Assembly: GCF_018129065.1 (NCBI RefSeq)
Contig: NZ_JAAEDM010000053.1
Span: forward strand, 1 to 34,713
Reading direction: 5' to 3'
Length of the DNA stretch: 34,713 nt
Source of the DNA: Neoroseomonas soli
GTDB lineage: Bacteria > Pseudomonadota > Alphaproteobacteria > Acetobacterales > Acetobacteraceae
Below the pieces are notes generated by a model, which was not told the DNA's origin, did no database searches, and saw only the letters and a list, made by a program, of their open reading frames with translations. Shown piece by piece: positions 15,240-22,407 of this stretch. The position numbers and the translations under genes were made by a program. Within the stretch, counting starts at the first letter, position 1; the number at the start of each line of letters is the position of its first letter.

Positions 15240-16508
15240 CTATACGCAGCTCCGCGCGTCGTCGGGATAGAGCGTTTCCCCGCATCGCGGTGTCACCACC
15301 GCCGAGACGTGCTCCTGCCATACGCGCAGCGCGGCGAGGGCTTCCTCGCGGGAATCATGCCGATCATAGACACCGACGAGACCTGACCGGCCCGACACAT
15401 GATTGATCGCCGCCTCGGCAGCCTCTCGCGCGACGCCGAGGCGTGACATTGCGGTGCGGGCCGTGCGCCGCAGGTCGTGCCAATCCCAGCCCGACACGCC
15501 GCTTGCCTTGTCCACCGACGCCTTCACCTTGGAGAAGCCCGAGAGGCCACACCCTCGGATGCGGCCGAGCAGCTTGTATGCCGCGTCGAGTTCCCAGGTG
15601 TCGTCGGGCCAGACGGCGGCGAGTTCTGCGAGCGCCAGATCATGCAGCGGGATAACGTGCCCGGCGCGGTTCTTGGTGCGGTCGCGCGGCAAGGCCCACA
15701 ACGCCGCTTCGCGGCTGACCTCGCCCATGGCGATGCCGGCAACTTCCCCTCGGCGGGCCGCTGTCAGGATCAGCAGCCGCACGAAGGCACACGGTTTTGC
15801 AGATAGCTCCCCTGCCCCGCCCCAGATACACCTGAGTTCTTCATCCGTCAGCGTGCGGTCACGTGCCGCGACCGGCGGGGCGAGGATGGAAGCCTTGCGT
15901 GGGAGAAGCGGCAGCGCGATCCAGCCAGCCGCCTCGGCGTGGTTGAGGAATGCGCGAGCGACACGCAGGAGGTTCCCCGCCGCCGCTGGGCCGCGCTTGT
16001 GTGCCGCCGATACCAGCCCCATCCAGTCCGCGCGCGTCGTGTCCGCGAGGGGCCGATTGCCGAGTTTTGGCGCGACGATCTGTTTCAGCATCCAGGCGAC
16101 GCGTTCGGCGTGGGCGTCCGACCAACCGCGCCCCTTCATAGCGGCTTTCGACGCGACATCAGCCCATTGGTGCCAACGCTCCCGTACTGTCCGCGCTTTG
16201 CGCTTCGTCTCGCCTTCGGCGCGCTTGGCGCGCTTCTCACCGATCGGGTCCCCGCCGCCCTGAACTGACGCACGGCAGGCAACTGCCCGCTTCCGCGCCT
16301 CGGCCAGACCGACCGTGGGATATGTTCCAAGCGTCACTCTGGAATAGCGCCCATCCGACATGGCGCCGCGCGCAGACCATGAGGCGATGCCGCCCTTCGT
16401 CATGCGGAGAATGAGGCCGGGGCACCCCAGGTCGCGGACCTCGATGCGTCCTTCGGCCGGTGGCTGCATCGCCTTCAACCATGCATCATTCAGTTTCACC
16501 GAGGGCAT
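15240..16508 (-). CDS. Tyrosine recombinase / phage-type integrase (first to the left end)
   Basis: A 422-residue integrase of the P4-like class with the N-terminal arm-binding DUF4102 domain (LILRMTKGGIASWSARG, then RVTLGTYPTVGLAEARK), a core-binding domain and a C-terminal catalytic domain. Catalytic residues are visible: first Arg in LTAARRGEVAG, His-x-x-Arg in WHDLRRT, His in INHVSGRSG and the nucleophile Tyr in GVYDRHD. ATG at 16508 overlaps the stop of the upstream integrase by one base (TGATG). It is the gene closest to the left attachment site and converges on it, so it is the likelier enzyme for the tRNA-Met site. Confidence 0.9.
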   Translation of the reverse strand: MPSVKLNDAWLKAMQPPAEGRIEVRDLGCPGLILRMTKGGIASWSARGAMSDGRYSRVTLGTYPTVGLAEARKRAVACRASVQGGGDPIGEKRAKRAEGETKRKARTVRERWHQWADVASKAAMKGRGWSDAHAERVAWMLKQIVAPKLGNRPLADTTRADWMGLVSAAHKRGPAAAGNLLRVARAFLNHAEAAGWIALPLLPRKASILAPPVAARDRTLTDEELRCIWGGAGELSAKPCAFVRLLILTAARRGEVAGIAMGEVSREAALWALPRDRTKNRAGHVIPLHDLALAELAAVWPDDTWELDAAYKLLGRIRGCGLSGFSKVKASVDKASGVSGWDWHDLRRTARTAMSRLGVAREAAEAAINHVSGRSGLVGVYDRHDSREEALAALRVWQEHVSAVVTPRCGETLYPDDARSCV

Positions 16509-17668
16509 CACACCGCGCCCTCCAAGAACTGGCCCCACGCAGCCATGAGCGAGCGCCGCGCATCGAGGAAGTCAGTGCGCCGATATGCCGCGACGACGCG
16601 GCTCCTCGTCACGTGCGCCAGGGCGGCCTCGGCCACCTCATGCGATGCGATCTGGTTCTCTGCGATCCAGTCACGGAAGGAACTGCGCGCCGTTCCGTGG
16701 ACGGTGAAGCTCGACCAGCCCCGGCGGCGGAGGAGCTTCTGCATGGCCGATCCCGACAGGCAGTTGCCGCCGATACCGCCGGGGAACACGAACTCGCCAT
16801 CGCTGCGTGCGCGGAGCACAGCCAGCAGCGCGACGGCCTGCAGCGAGAGCGGAACACGATGCGGGCGGCGCGTCTTCGTGCGCTCCCCCGGGATCGTCCA
16901 TGTGTCGGCGTCCAACTCCTCCCACCGCGCGGCGCGGGCCTCAGTCATGCGAGTGGCGGTGAGGATCGCGAAGCGGAGGCAGAACGCGGCCGTCGCCTCG
17001 TCGGCGGCGAGCTTCTGCCAGAGGGCCGGAAGCTGCGGCCAGGGCAGCGCGGCGTGATGCTTCGTGATCTGACGGGGGCGCGGCGGAAGGAGGTTGCTTA
17101 TGTGGCCGACCCAGCGGGCCGGGTTAGGCCCCGGCATCCAGCCGCGCGCGATGGCATAGGCGAGAACTGCCTCGATGCGGCGTCGCAGTCTGTCGGCCGA
17201 GGCTGGCCGCGCCGTCCAGATCGGCTGGACGGTCGCCAGCACGTCATCGGTGCCGACGCGATCCACGCCGCGCGCGGAGAAGGCGAGGTCATCGAGCGAC
17301 GCCTTCCACTGTGCCGCCGTGCGCTCCGACCAGCGCGACGCATGCGCTTCCTGGAACTGCCGCGCGGCCTCCGCGAAGCCCAGCGCCGGGGCAATCTCCT
17401 GCGGCGCGCGGAGGGCGCGGAAGTGCTGTTGCGGATCAACGCCGCGCAGCAGCATGTGCCGACATTCGGCGGCGGATGCACGGGCCTGCGCGAGCGTCGT
17501 CGTGTGCGTCGCGCCGAGGCCCACGGTGCGGGCCTTGCCGCCGCGCACGAACTTGAACAGCCAGGAGCGGAAGTTGGGATGAACCTGGAGGATCAACCCG
17601 AGGCCGTCGCCATAACGGCCGGGGGCAAGCTTCTCCCGGACCATGGCCGGCGTCAGCTTCCCGCTCAC
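16508..17668 (-). CDS. Second tyrosine recombinase / integrase
   Basis: A 386-residue integrase, clearly diverged from its downstream neighbour. It has an N-terminal DUF4102-like region (GDGLGLILQVHPNFRSW, then RTVGLGATHTTTLAQAR), and a catalytic domain with Arg in LTATRMTEARA, His and Arg in VHGTARSSFRDW, His in LAHVTRSR and Tyr in VAAYRRTD. All are in place, so it looks functional. The ATG overlaps the preceding small gene by 4 nt and its stop overlaps the next integrase. Two intact integrases in one operon suggest either a joint system or a fusion of two elements. Confidence 0.9.
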   Translation of the reverse strand: MSGKLTPAMVREKLAPGRYGDGLGLILQVHPNFRSWLFKFVRGGKARTVGLGATHTTTLAQARASAAECRHMLLRGVDPQQHFRALRAPQEIAPALGFAEAARQFQEAHASRWSERTAAQWKASLDDLAFSARGVDRVGTDDVLATVQPIWTARPASADRLRRRIEAVLAYAIARGWMPGPNPARWVGHISNLLPPRPRQITKHHAALPWPQLPALWQKLAADEATAAFCLRFAILTATRMTEARAARWEELDADTWTIPGERTKTRRPHRVPLSLQAVALLAVLRARSDGEFVFPGGIGGNCLSGSAMQKLLRRRGWSSFTVHGTARSSFRDWIAENQIASHEVAEAALAHVTRSRVVAAYRRTDFLDARRSLMAAWGQFLEGAV

Positions 17669-17901
17669 CGCGCTTCCTCCAGGATCGGCTCGATCCAGAC
17701 ATGCCGCCCGTTGTCGGCGGTGAAGTAGCCAGTGCCGTCGAGTTCCTCGACGATCTCGCCAGCCGCGAGCATCCGGTCAATCTCGGCGCTCGCCGCGTCG
17801 AAGCTGTCGAAGGTCGCGATGGTGTCGGCGTCGGACAGAAGCTCGAAGTCGCCATCGTCTGAGAAGCGGAGGGCGGCAGAGAGGATCGCGTGCCGGCACA
17901 T
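17665..17901 (-). CDS. Small acidic protein in the integrase operon
   Basis: A 78-residue product from ATG 17901 (a GTG one codon earlier is possible). It is acidic, with alternating strand-helix pattern (RFSDDGDFELLSDADTIATF, then FDAASAEIDRMLAAGEIV) and an aromatic end (NGRHVWIEPILE). No DNA-binding motif of AlpA or excisionase type is obvious. The start overlaps the upstream small gene by one base (TGATG) and the end overlaps the integrase ATG by 4 nt, so it is translated with the integrases and may modulate them. Confidence 0.62.
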   Translation of the reverse strand: MCRHAILSAALRFSDDGDFELLSDADTIATFDSFDAASAEIDRMLAAGEIVEELDGTGYFTADNGRHVWIEPILEEAR

Positions 17902-18152
17902 CACCGCGCCTCAGCCATCAGTTCAATCATGAGGCCGGTCGGGACGCGCGCGGGCCGGGAGGCAAGACGCAGGATGTGCGCCTCGAAATCCTCGATGTTC
18001 CGATAGGTGAACAGCGCGCGATCCGCCGCCGTCGCCGTGTCCCATCGGCCATCGGGCCGAGGCGTCGCGATGCCCAGCAGGGCGCCATGGCGGTTGCGGT
18101 AGACGCGGGAGCCCTGGGGGCGATCCACGATGAGAAGGCGGGGCTGGTTCAT
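17901..18152 (-). CDS. Small basic protein heading the integrase operon
   Basis: An 83-residue protein from ATG 18152, with GGAG about 10 nt upstream. It contains short strands (PRLLIVDRPQGSRVYRNR), a GIATPRP turn and a C-terminal helix region (TYRNIEDFEAHILRL). It has no recognised domain. As first gene of a four-gene overlapping operon whose promoter region holds three palindromes, it could be a regulator or directionality factor; this is inferred only from position. Confidence 0.6.
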   Translation of the reverse strand: MNQPRLLIVDRPQGSRVYRNRHGALLGIATPRPDGRWDTATAADRALFTYRNIEDFEAHILRLASRPARVPTGLMIELMAEAR

Positions 18153-18183
18153 GTATTCGATCTCCAGCGAGAGTTAATTACGC

Positions 18184-18225
18184 TTTCGAATCGAAACATG
18201 ACTAAAGTCACGATACAATGTATCG
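18184..18225. promoter_or_regulatory. Three adjacent palindromes between the integrase operon and the TIR gene
   Basis: In 42 bp lie TTTCGA-A-TCGAAA (18184-18196), TGACT-AA-AGTCA (18199-18210) and CGATAC-AAT-GTATCG (18211-18225), all perfect. They sit 32-73 nt upstream of the first gene of the leftward operon, where its promoter must be, and are unusually AT-rich for the region. Related palindromes occur at the promoter of the motif-repeat gene (21072-21082) and before the small gene at 24933. Operators for an element-encoded repressor are the simplest reading. Confidence 0.6.
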
Positions 18226-18411
18226 CGCGGTAGATCGGAGCACTGATATTATGATGGACGCTGCGGATTGAGCCGAGTTGCGTATTCCGTATACAAACGC
18301 CCCCTGGTTTATCGAGGTTCCAGACGTTGATCGGCGCAGTCATGATGCATCAGAGGCCATGTACGTAATGCCGCCGGCAACCGCCGAACTGGCAGCAGAA
18401 GGGGACGACGA

Positions 18412-19530
18412 ATGAGAAGAGTGTTGACGGTCGGGGTGACCTACACCGGAGATGCGATCGAGGGTGTTGAGATTGATAACCTCGGCCTATGCCGGCCCGA
18501 AGTAGACCATGGACGGGCCGCGTATCCCCTTTATGAATATGACACGATCATCATCAACCCGGCGAGCTATACGCACTTCTTGTTCGGCAAGGCGGGCGAG
18601 TTCTCGAACGAGCCAAATGAGCTAGGCAAGCTGAAGAGGCAGAACGACCGCTACGACCTCGATTCCGCGTTCGACAGCGAGGATCGGTGCAAGGAAATGG
18701 AGGCGGCTATCGCGGACGGCGCGACAGTTGTCTGGTGCCTATCCGAGCCAAAGCGGATGAACTTCTTCGGCTATCGCGAGACCCATCTCGGATTTGTGAC
18801 ACCGAAGGCGACGAGCTTCGTGAAGCGCTCGGGGCTTCTCGTGAAGAAGGGGCGCAGGTTCGGATTAGTCGGTTCAGATACCCCTTTTGCACGCTATTTC
18901 GATGTGCTGTCCCGAACCGGCGGCTGGACGCTGTGCTTGTCCGATCCCGGCGAGAGCGAAGGCTACGCCTCGATCGCCGCGACCCCGGAGGGCTACAGCC
19001 TGGGCGGACAAGTGACGCTCGGGGCCACGAAGGGCTGGCTGCTGACACCACCAACATCGCAGGAGGCTGAGAATCAGCTCGTCCGCGACAGTCTTGCGGT
19101 GGAAAAGCCTGATCCCGTGCACGAGAAGTACCACGGCATCTTCCTGAGTCACACCGGCACCGACAAGCCCTTCGTACGCCAACTGCGCAGGGACCTCCTC
19201 GCCCGTGGCGTGGAACACGTGTGGCTGGACGAGGCCGAGATCAACATCGGAGACTCGCTGATCGCTAAGATTGAAGAGGGGATAAAGCTCAGCCGCTTCA
19301 TTGCCGTCGTTCTGTCGAAGAAGTCGATCAACGCTCCTTGGGTGAAGAAGGAGCTAGACATCGCTATGAACCGAGAGATATCCACAGGAGAGGTTGTCGT
19401 GCTGCCGTTGCTCTATGAGGACTGTGAGTTGCCGGAGTTTCTAAAGGGCAAGCTGTATGCAGACTTCTCGAAGCCCCAGGAATATGAAGACATCCTCGCT
19501 AAGCTCTTGCGACGACTTCGGATCGCGTGA
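18412..19530 (+). CDS. TIR-domain protein with unrecognised N-terminal domain (putative defence effector)
   Basis: A 372-residue two-part protein. Residues about 240-352 form a TIR domain: GIFLSHTGTDKPFVRQL (strand A and following helix), WLDEAEINIGDSL (BB-loop region) and SINAPWVKKEL, in which E314 matches the catalytic Glu of NAD-consuming TIRs. Residues 1-215 are an alpha/beta domain with YDTIIINPASYTH, GATVVWCLSEP and a terminal LGATKGWLLTPP. This resembles the layout of a glutamine-amidotransferase-like fold without a clear active site (inference). Bacterial TIR proteins often act in phage defence by cleaving NAD+ after a sensor is triggered; here the sensor would be the N-terminal domain. 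It is a single gene, divergent from the integrase operon, with a hairpin terminator behind it. Confidence 0.82.
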   Translation: MRRVLTVGVTYTGDAIEGVEIDNLGLCRPEVDHGRAAYPLYEYDTIIINPASYTHFLFGKAGEFSNEPNELGKLKRQNDRYDLDSAFDSEDRCKEMEAAIADGATVVWCLSEPKRMNFFGYRETHLGFVTPKATSFVKRSGLLVKKGRRFGLVGSDTPFARYFDVLSRTGGWTLCLSDPGESEGYASIAATPEGYSLGGQVTLGATKGWLLTPPTSQEAENQLVRDSLAVEKPDPVHEKYHGIFLSHTGTDKPFVRQLRRDLLARGVEHVWLDEAEINIGDSLIAKIEEGIKLSRFIAVVLSKKSINAPWVKKELDIAMNREISTGEVVVLPLLYEDCELPEFLKGKLYADFSKPQEYEDILAKLLRRLRIA

Positions 19531-19682
19531 CTGGCGCAGCGGGGGCGTGTGCCAACGCGCCAAGGCGATGCGGGTGGTGTCGTCGGCGTCTGATGCCGCA
19601 GCCGCTATGCCTATAGCGACGGACACCCGAGGGACCTCGCCGGCGCTCGCGTTGAAGGGCAATTCCATACCGCAGAGAAGCG

Positions 19683-19727
19683 GGCGGGCAGGTGGTCCCA
19701 GAGCCTGAATCCCACCACCTGCCCGCC
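19683..19727. terminator. 14-bp hairpin between TIR gene and leftward genes
   Basis: GGCGGGCAGGTGGT (19683-19696) pairs perfectly with ACCACCTGCCCGCC (19714-19727), loop 17 nt. It lies about 150 nt after the TIR stop in a region where transcription converges, so a bidirectional terminator is likely although no T-tract follows. Otherwise the stretch 19531-19762 shows nothing that I can interpret. Confidence 0.6.
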
Positions 19728-19762
19728 TCTACAGGCCCCAGGTGTCCCTGCCGGGGCCTGCA

Positions 19763-20046
19763 TCATCGGCGCGGGAGGGGGATGGCCCGCCCCTCCCGCA
19801 CCACCTGACCCAACACGGGGCTACGGAACGGCGTGATGTGGGCGCCGTCCCATGCTGGGCCCGGAATCAAACTCAGCGCGCCGCCGGCTCCGTGCGGGGG
19901 GCTGGCTATCGCCAGGGCGTGCGCCGTGGCTGCGCCACCAAGCGCGTCAACGCTGCGAGCGAGTTCCAAGAGTGCCCAGGGAATGCCCAGCCCAGGAATG
20001 CGATCAGCCATATGAGGGCGAGAACGGCCGTGGCGGCGCCGAACAT
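19763..20046 (-). pseudogene. Small membrane-protein gene, apparently frameshifted by an 11-bp duplication
   Basis: ATG at 20046, 13 nt after the stop of the motif-repeat gene, opens a frame with one strong membrane helix (MFGAATAVLALIWLIAFLG) that ends at 19906 after 46 residues. The overlapping next frame continues with plausible protein sequence (WALLELARSVDALGG and onward) to a stop at 19763-19765. Two imperfect copies of an 11-nt unit lie in tandem at 19969-19990 exactly where the frames would join; deleting one copy gives a continuous protein of roughly 90 residues. It is therefore either a broken gene or a short 46-residue protein. Confidence 0.35.
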
Positions 20047-20059
20047 GACCGCGCCCCCG

Positions 20060-21028
20060 TCAGACTTGCGGGGCGCGAGGGCTGGCGAGGATCAGTGGCG
20101 CGGCGAGCGTCCGGAAGTCGATGGAAAGCGCCCGCCGATCCTGGCGGAGATCCTCGCGAAGGTTCTCCTCCCACTGCCAGCGGTTCGCCGGCCCCTCGGC
20201 GGGCGTGGTGCCGCTGCGCTTGCGCGCGGCGATGACGCGAACCACGGCGTCTAGCAGGAAGTCGAGCGGGTCGAAGTGTGGGCCGGGGCCGGGCTTGCCC
20301 ATGCGGTGCAGCTCAAGGCGCAGGTAGGCCAAGGCGTCATCGAGCACGCCGACCGAAAGCCGCCGGCCGTCGAGCAGCACCGGGACGAGCGGGAACTCGC
20401 GGCGCCCCTTGCGGACGAGGAGCTGGCGCATGGCCTCGGCCGTGCGGGTCTCCTGAACGCGCCGCTGCTGGATCGACAGGCGCTCCCAATAGGCCACGAC
20501 CTCGTCCGAGGCGCGAACCGTGTTGGTGCCGCCCTCCGGTTCGGAGGACTTGGACGGGTAGGGGCCGGCATTCTGAATGCCATCGGCGCGGCGCCCGCCC
20601 GTCGCGGGCTTCATGCTCGCCAACATCGCGGCGCGGGCATCGACGGCGCCCACTATCGCGCCGTCTTCGCGCGTCGCGGGCGGCGGGGCGGACTGCATGC
20701 CGCCGATCATGGCGGCGCGGTCTTCGCGGGCCGAGGCCCCTGCCCCGTCCTTCCGCTTCGGGGGGCTGGGGCCGCGCATGCTCTCGATCATCGCGGCGCG
20801 GGCATCACGGGCCGAGGCCGGCGCGGCCGGCGCTTCATCCTGGCGGAACTCGGACCCGCCGCCGGCATTGGGGGCGTCGGGATGCCCCTCGCGCCACGCC
20901 GGGGCCTCGTCTTCCCGATCCTCGTCGTCGCGGTCTGCTTCGTCAGTCTGGAACACGCCACGGGACGAGGTGCGAAGGCTCGCGACCATTTCCTGTCGGG
21001 CGGATAGGGCGAGGGCGGGACGGGTCAT
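20060..21028 (-). CDS. Disordered protein with four copies of a helical motif and a folded C-terminus
   Basis: A 322-residue protein. The start at 21028 has a near-perfect AGGAGGTGATC upstream; the frame runs on to 21103 but that would reach back into the promoter. The first half is acidic/Pro-rich and probably disordered, with four copies of a 10-residue motif: ARQEMVASLR (10-19), ARAAMIESMR (76-85), DRAAMIGGMQ (103-112) and ARAAMLASMK (131-140). The second half (about 173-322) is helical and ordered-looking: VVAYWERLSIQQRRVQETR, then VLDDALAYLRLELHRMG and RWQWEENLREDLRQDRRAL. No family is recognised. The repeated motif suggests a multivalent binding protein. Confidence 0.7.
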   Translation of the reverse strand: MTRPALALSARQEMVASLRTSSRGVFQTDEADRDDEDREDEAPAWREGHPDAPNAGGGSEFRQDEAPAAPASARDARAAMIESMRGPSPPKRKDGAGASAREDRAAMIGGMQSAPPPATREDGAIVGAVDARAAMLASMKPATGGRRADGIQNAGPYPSKSSEPEGGTNTVRASDEVVAYWERLSIQQRRVQETRTAEAMRQLLVRKGRREFPLVPVLLDGRRLSVGVLDDALAYLRLELHRMGKPGPGPHFDPLDFLLDAVVRVIAARKRSGTTPAEGPANRWQWEENLREDLRQDRRALSIDFRTLAAPLILASPRAPQV

Positions 21029-21074
21029 TGAGGGGATCACCTCCTGGGATCGCGCGTGCATCTCACGCGAGGAT

Positions 21075-21103
21075 ACTGTATCACAAACGAAACGAAATGT
21101 CAA
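21075..21103 (-). promoter_or_regulatory. Strong sigma-70-type promoter with overlapping palindrome
   Basis: On the minus strand TTGACA (21103-21098) is followed after exactly 17 nt by TACAGT (21080-21075), a full-consensus -35 and a 4-of-6 -10 box. Transcription would start near 21068, about 40 nt before the ATG at 21028. The palindrome GATAC-T-GTATC (21072-21082) covers the -10 box, as expected of a repressor operator, and shares its GATAC/GTATC arms with the palindrome at 18211-18225. Confidence 0.72.
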
Positions 21104-21242
21104 TTAAGACGAGATTCTTCCCATAAATGAGACCGTGGCGCGCGATCCGCGCACGGATGCAGCGGCGCGACCACGGCGCCGAACGGGGCCTGTCGAGCAA
21201 GGCGGGGGCGCCGATGCACCCGGCGATGTATCGAGGATGTGG

Positions 21243-21488
21243 CTAGGGTTCCTTCGGAACCTCGGGCGCCATGGGGGCTGGGGAGCAAGCCCCCACACGG
21301 GCGCGGGCAACGCATTCGCGGATGACCTGCTGTACCGAGAGGCCCCGGCGCAGAGCCTCCGCGATCAGCCATTCGGTGTCGGCGGCATCGAACCGGGTCC
21401 GGTAATGCCCGAAGTCAGCAGGCAGCGGCGGGGGCTTCGGCTGGCCCCGGCGGAATAGCTGCTGATCGAGGCTCGCGCGCGTGTGCAT
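21243..21488 (-). CDS. Small ribbon-helix-helix-like protein
   Basis: The 81-residue product has a Pro-rich N-terminus and a central segment that reads like a ribbon-helix-helix fold: strand YRTRFDAAD, helix TEWLIAEALRRG, turn LS, helix VQQVIRECVARAR. Such proteins dimerise and bind DNA, often as element or plasmid regulators or antitoxins. ATG 21488 is chosen because upstream sequence in this frame does not look like protein; its ribosome binding site is poor. It lies between the motif-repeat gene and the GTAACC cluster, so these repeats or the palindromes are possible binding sites. Confidence 0.55.
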   Translation of the reverse strand: MHTRASLDQQLFRRGQPKPPPLPADFGHYRTRFDAADTEWLIAEALRRGLSVQQVIRECVARARVGACSPAPMAPEVPKEP

Positions 21489-21511
21489 GGCCGTGCGAGG
21501 GGAGCACGGCA

Positions 21512-21781
21512 ATGGATAGGGCGGGAAGATCCCGGCGATGCGGTAACTGCATACCAGCACTCCGCGCGAACACGCGCACGACCTGCCGGCCTGCGGCCGA
21601 AGGGCAATCTGACGTGCCGGCCGTGCCGCGCGCAAATACGCGCAGCCAGAAGGTGCCATGGATGCCCGAGGAGGAGCGCCGATCATCTGCCGCGCCCTGC
21701 CGTAACCGTTGTAACCGGAGGGGCAACCTCTACGGTTACAGCCACAGGCCCCGTCTCTCCGGGCCTCTCACCCCTTTGTAA
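21512..21781 (+). CDS. Possible small Cys-containing basic protein
   Basis: ATG at 21512 has GAGGGGAG at a good distance. The first 60 residues (CGNC near residue 10, then LRANTRTTCRPA) are basic and vaguely zinc-ribbon-like, while the last 25 codons run across the GTAACC repeats and look non-coding. It would be divergent from the ribbon-helix-helix gene. I rate it as possible but unproven, and the C-terminal part may reflect decay. Confidence 0.3.
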   Translation: MDRAGRSRRCGNCIPALRANTRTTCRPAAEGQSDVPAVPRANTRSQKVPWMPEEERRSSAAPCRNRCNRRGNLYGYSHRPRLSGPLTPL

Positions 21782-22023
21782 CCTTGTAACCTTTGTAACT
21801 CCTAGGGAGGCTGGAGAGAGATAGAGGGGGGTGGTCTCAACCGGAGCGTTATATACCTCCGGTTGATAGATATGGGGGTCACCCTGTCACTCTAAAAATC
21901 TCCGGGTGCCCGTGGTTACGGTTACAAGCCGCCTGGGGAACTGCTGTTCGCCATGCCACACCCCGCGTCCGACCGGGCCTCTGGGCCTATCGCCCCCTCC
22001 TCGGTGGGCGTAACCCCGTAACC
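21702..22023. repeat. Cluster of GTAACC/GGTTAC motifs (possible iterons or operator array)
   Basis: Direct GTAACC copies start at 21702, 21711, 21778, 21786, 22010 and 22018, with a GTAACT variant at 21795; inverted copies GGTTAC are at 21734, 21914 and 21920. Within clusters the spacing is 6-9 nt. Ten such hexamers in 322 bp is far above chance. They lie in the long non-coding region before the primase-helicase gene, where satellites and phages keep a replication origin; binding sites of a regulator are the alternative. Confidence 0.7.
21837..21866. promoter_or_regulatory. 10-bp inverted repeat with AT-rich loop inside the repeat cluster
   Basis: TCAACCGGAG (21837-21846) pairs perfectly with CTCCGGTTGA (21857-21866); the 10-nt loop CGTTATATAC is AT-rich. 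It lies in the middle of the GTAACC cluster and contains the related CAACC/GGTTG string. A structure of an origin or an operator is plausible. Confidence 0.55.
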
Positions 22024-22407
22024 GCGACGCCCCCAGCCCACCCAGGCAGAGGTGCCTCTCGGCGCCCTGGCGCACCCGCCCCGCCCCACTAGCCCTGGTG
22101 CCATGCGGCACGCCTGCACGCCATACCTTGTGTCTCCCGCCATAGCCGTGCTTATCTGCGTGGGTGCAGAGACCCTGCACTGGGAACTGGAACTCAGACC
22201 GGATGGGGACGCGGCGTGGTGGCCGCTTTGGCGTGGATGACCACGCTGGAACCCCCGACACAATTTCGCCGATCCAGGGGTGCGACCCTGAACCGGCGAG
22301 ACTGAGGCGGCGCTTTCGTATCGGGCGGTACAGCCGATATTAAAGCACACGATCAGTCCCGCCATAAGATGTCGCGCGTCCAGGTGAGGCCCCGGTCTGA
22401 GGCCACA
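22024..22407. other. Non-coding stretch upstream of the primase-helicase gene
   Basis: This GC-rich 384 bp must hold the promoter of the primase-helicase gene; I cannot point to certain -35/-10 boxes, though TACAGCCGATATTAAAG near 22330 is the most AT-rich patch. An open frame at 22052-22240 (from GTG, with an internal ATG giving 45 codons) has no good ribosome binding site and is not called. Confidence 0.4.

Noticed and set aside
20276-21126. Plus-strand frames opposite the motif-repeat gene
   Set aside because: They repeat Arg/Gly/Ala-rich strings in step with the minus-strand repeats and lack ribosome binding sites; the minus-strand gene has the promoter and Shine-Dalgarno.
22052-22240. 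Possible 45-62 residue protein before the primase-helicase gene
   Set aside because: Trp-rich ending looks protein-like, but there is no proper ribosome binding site and no neighbour to support it.
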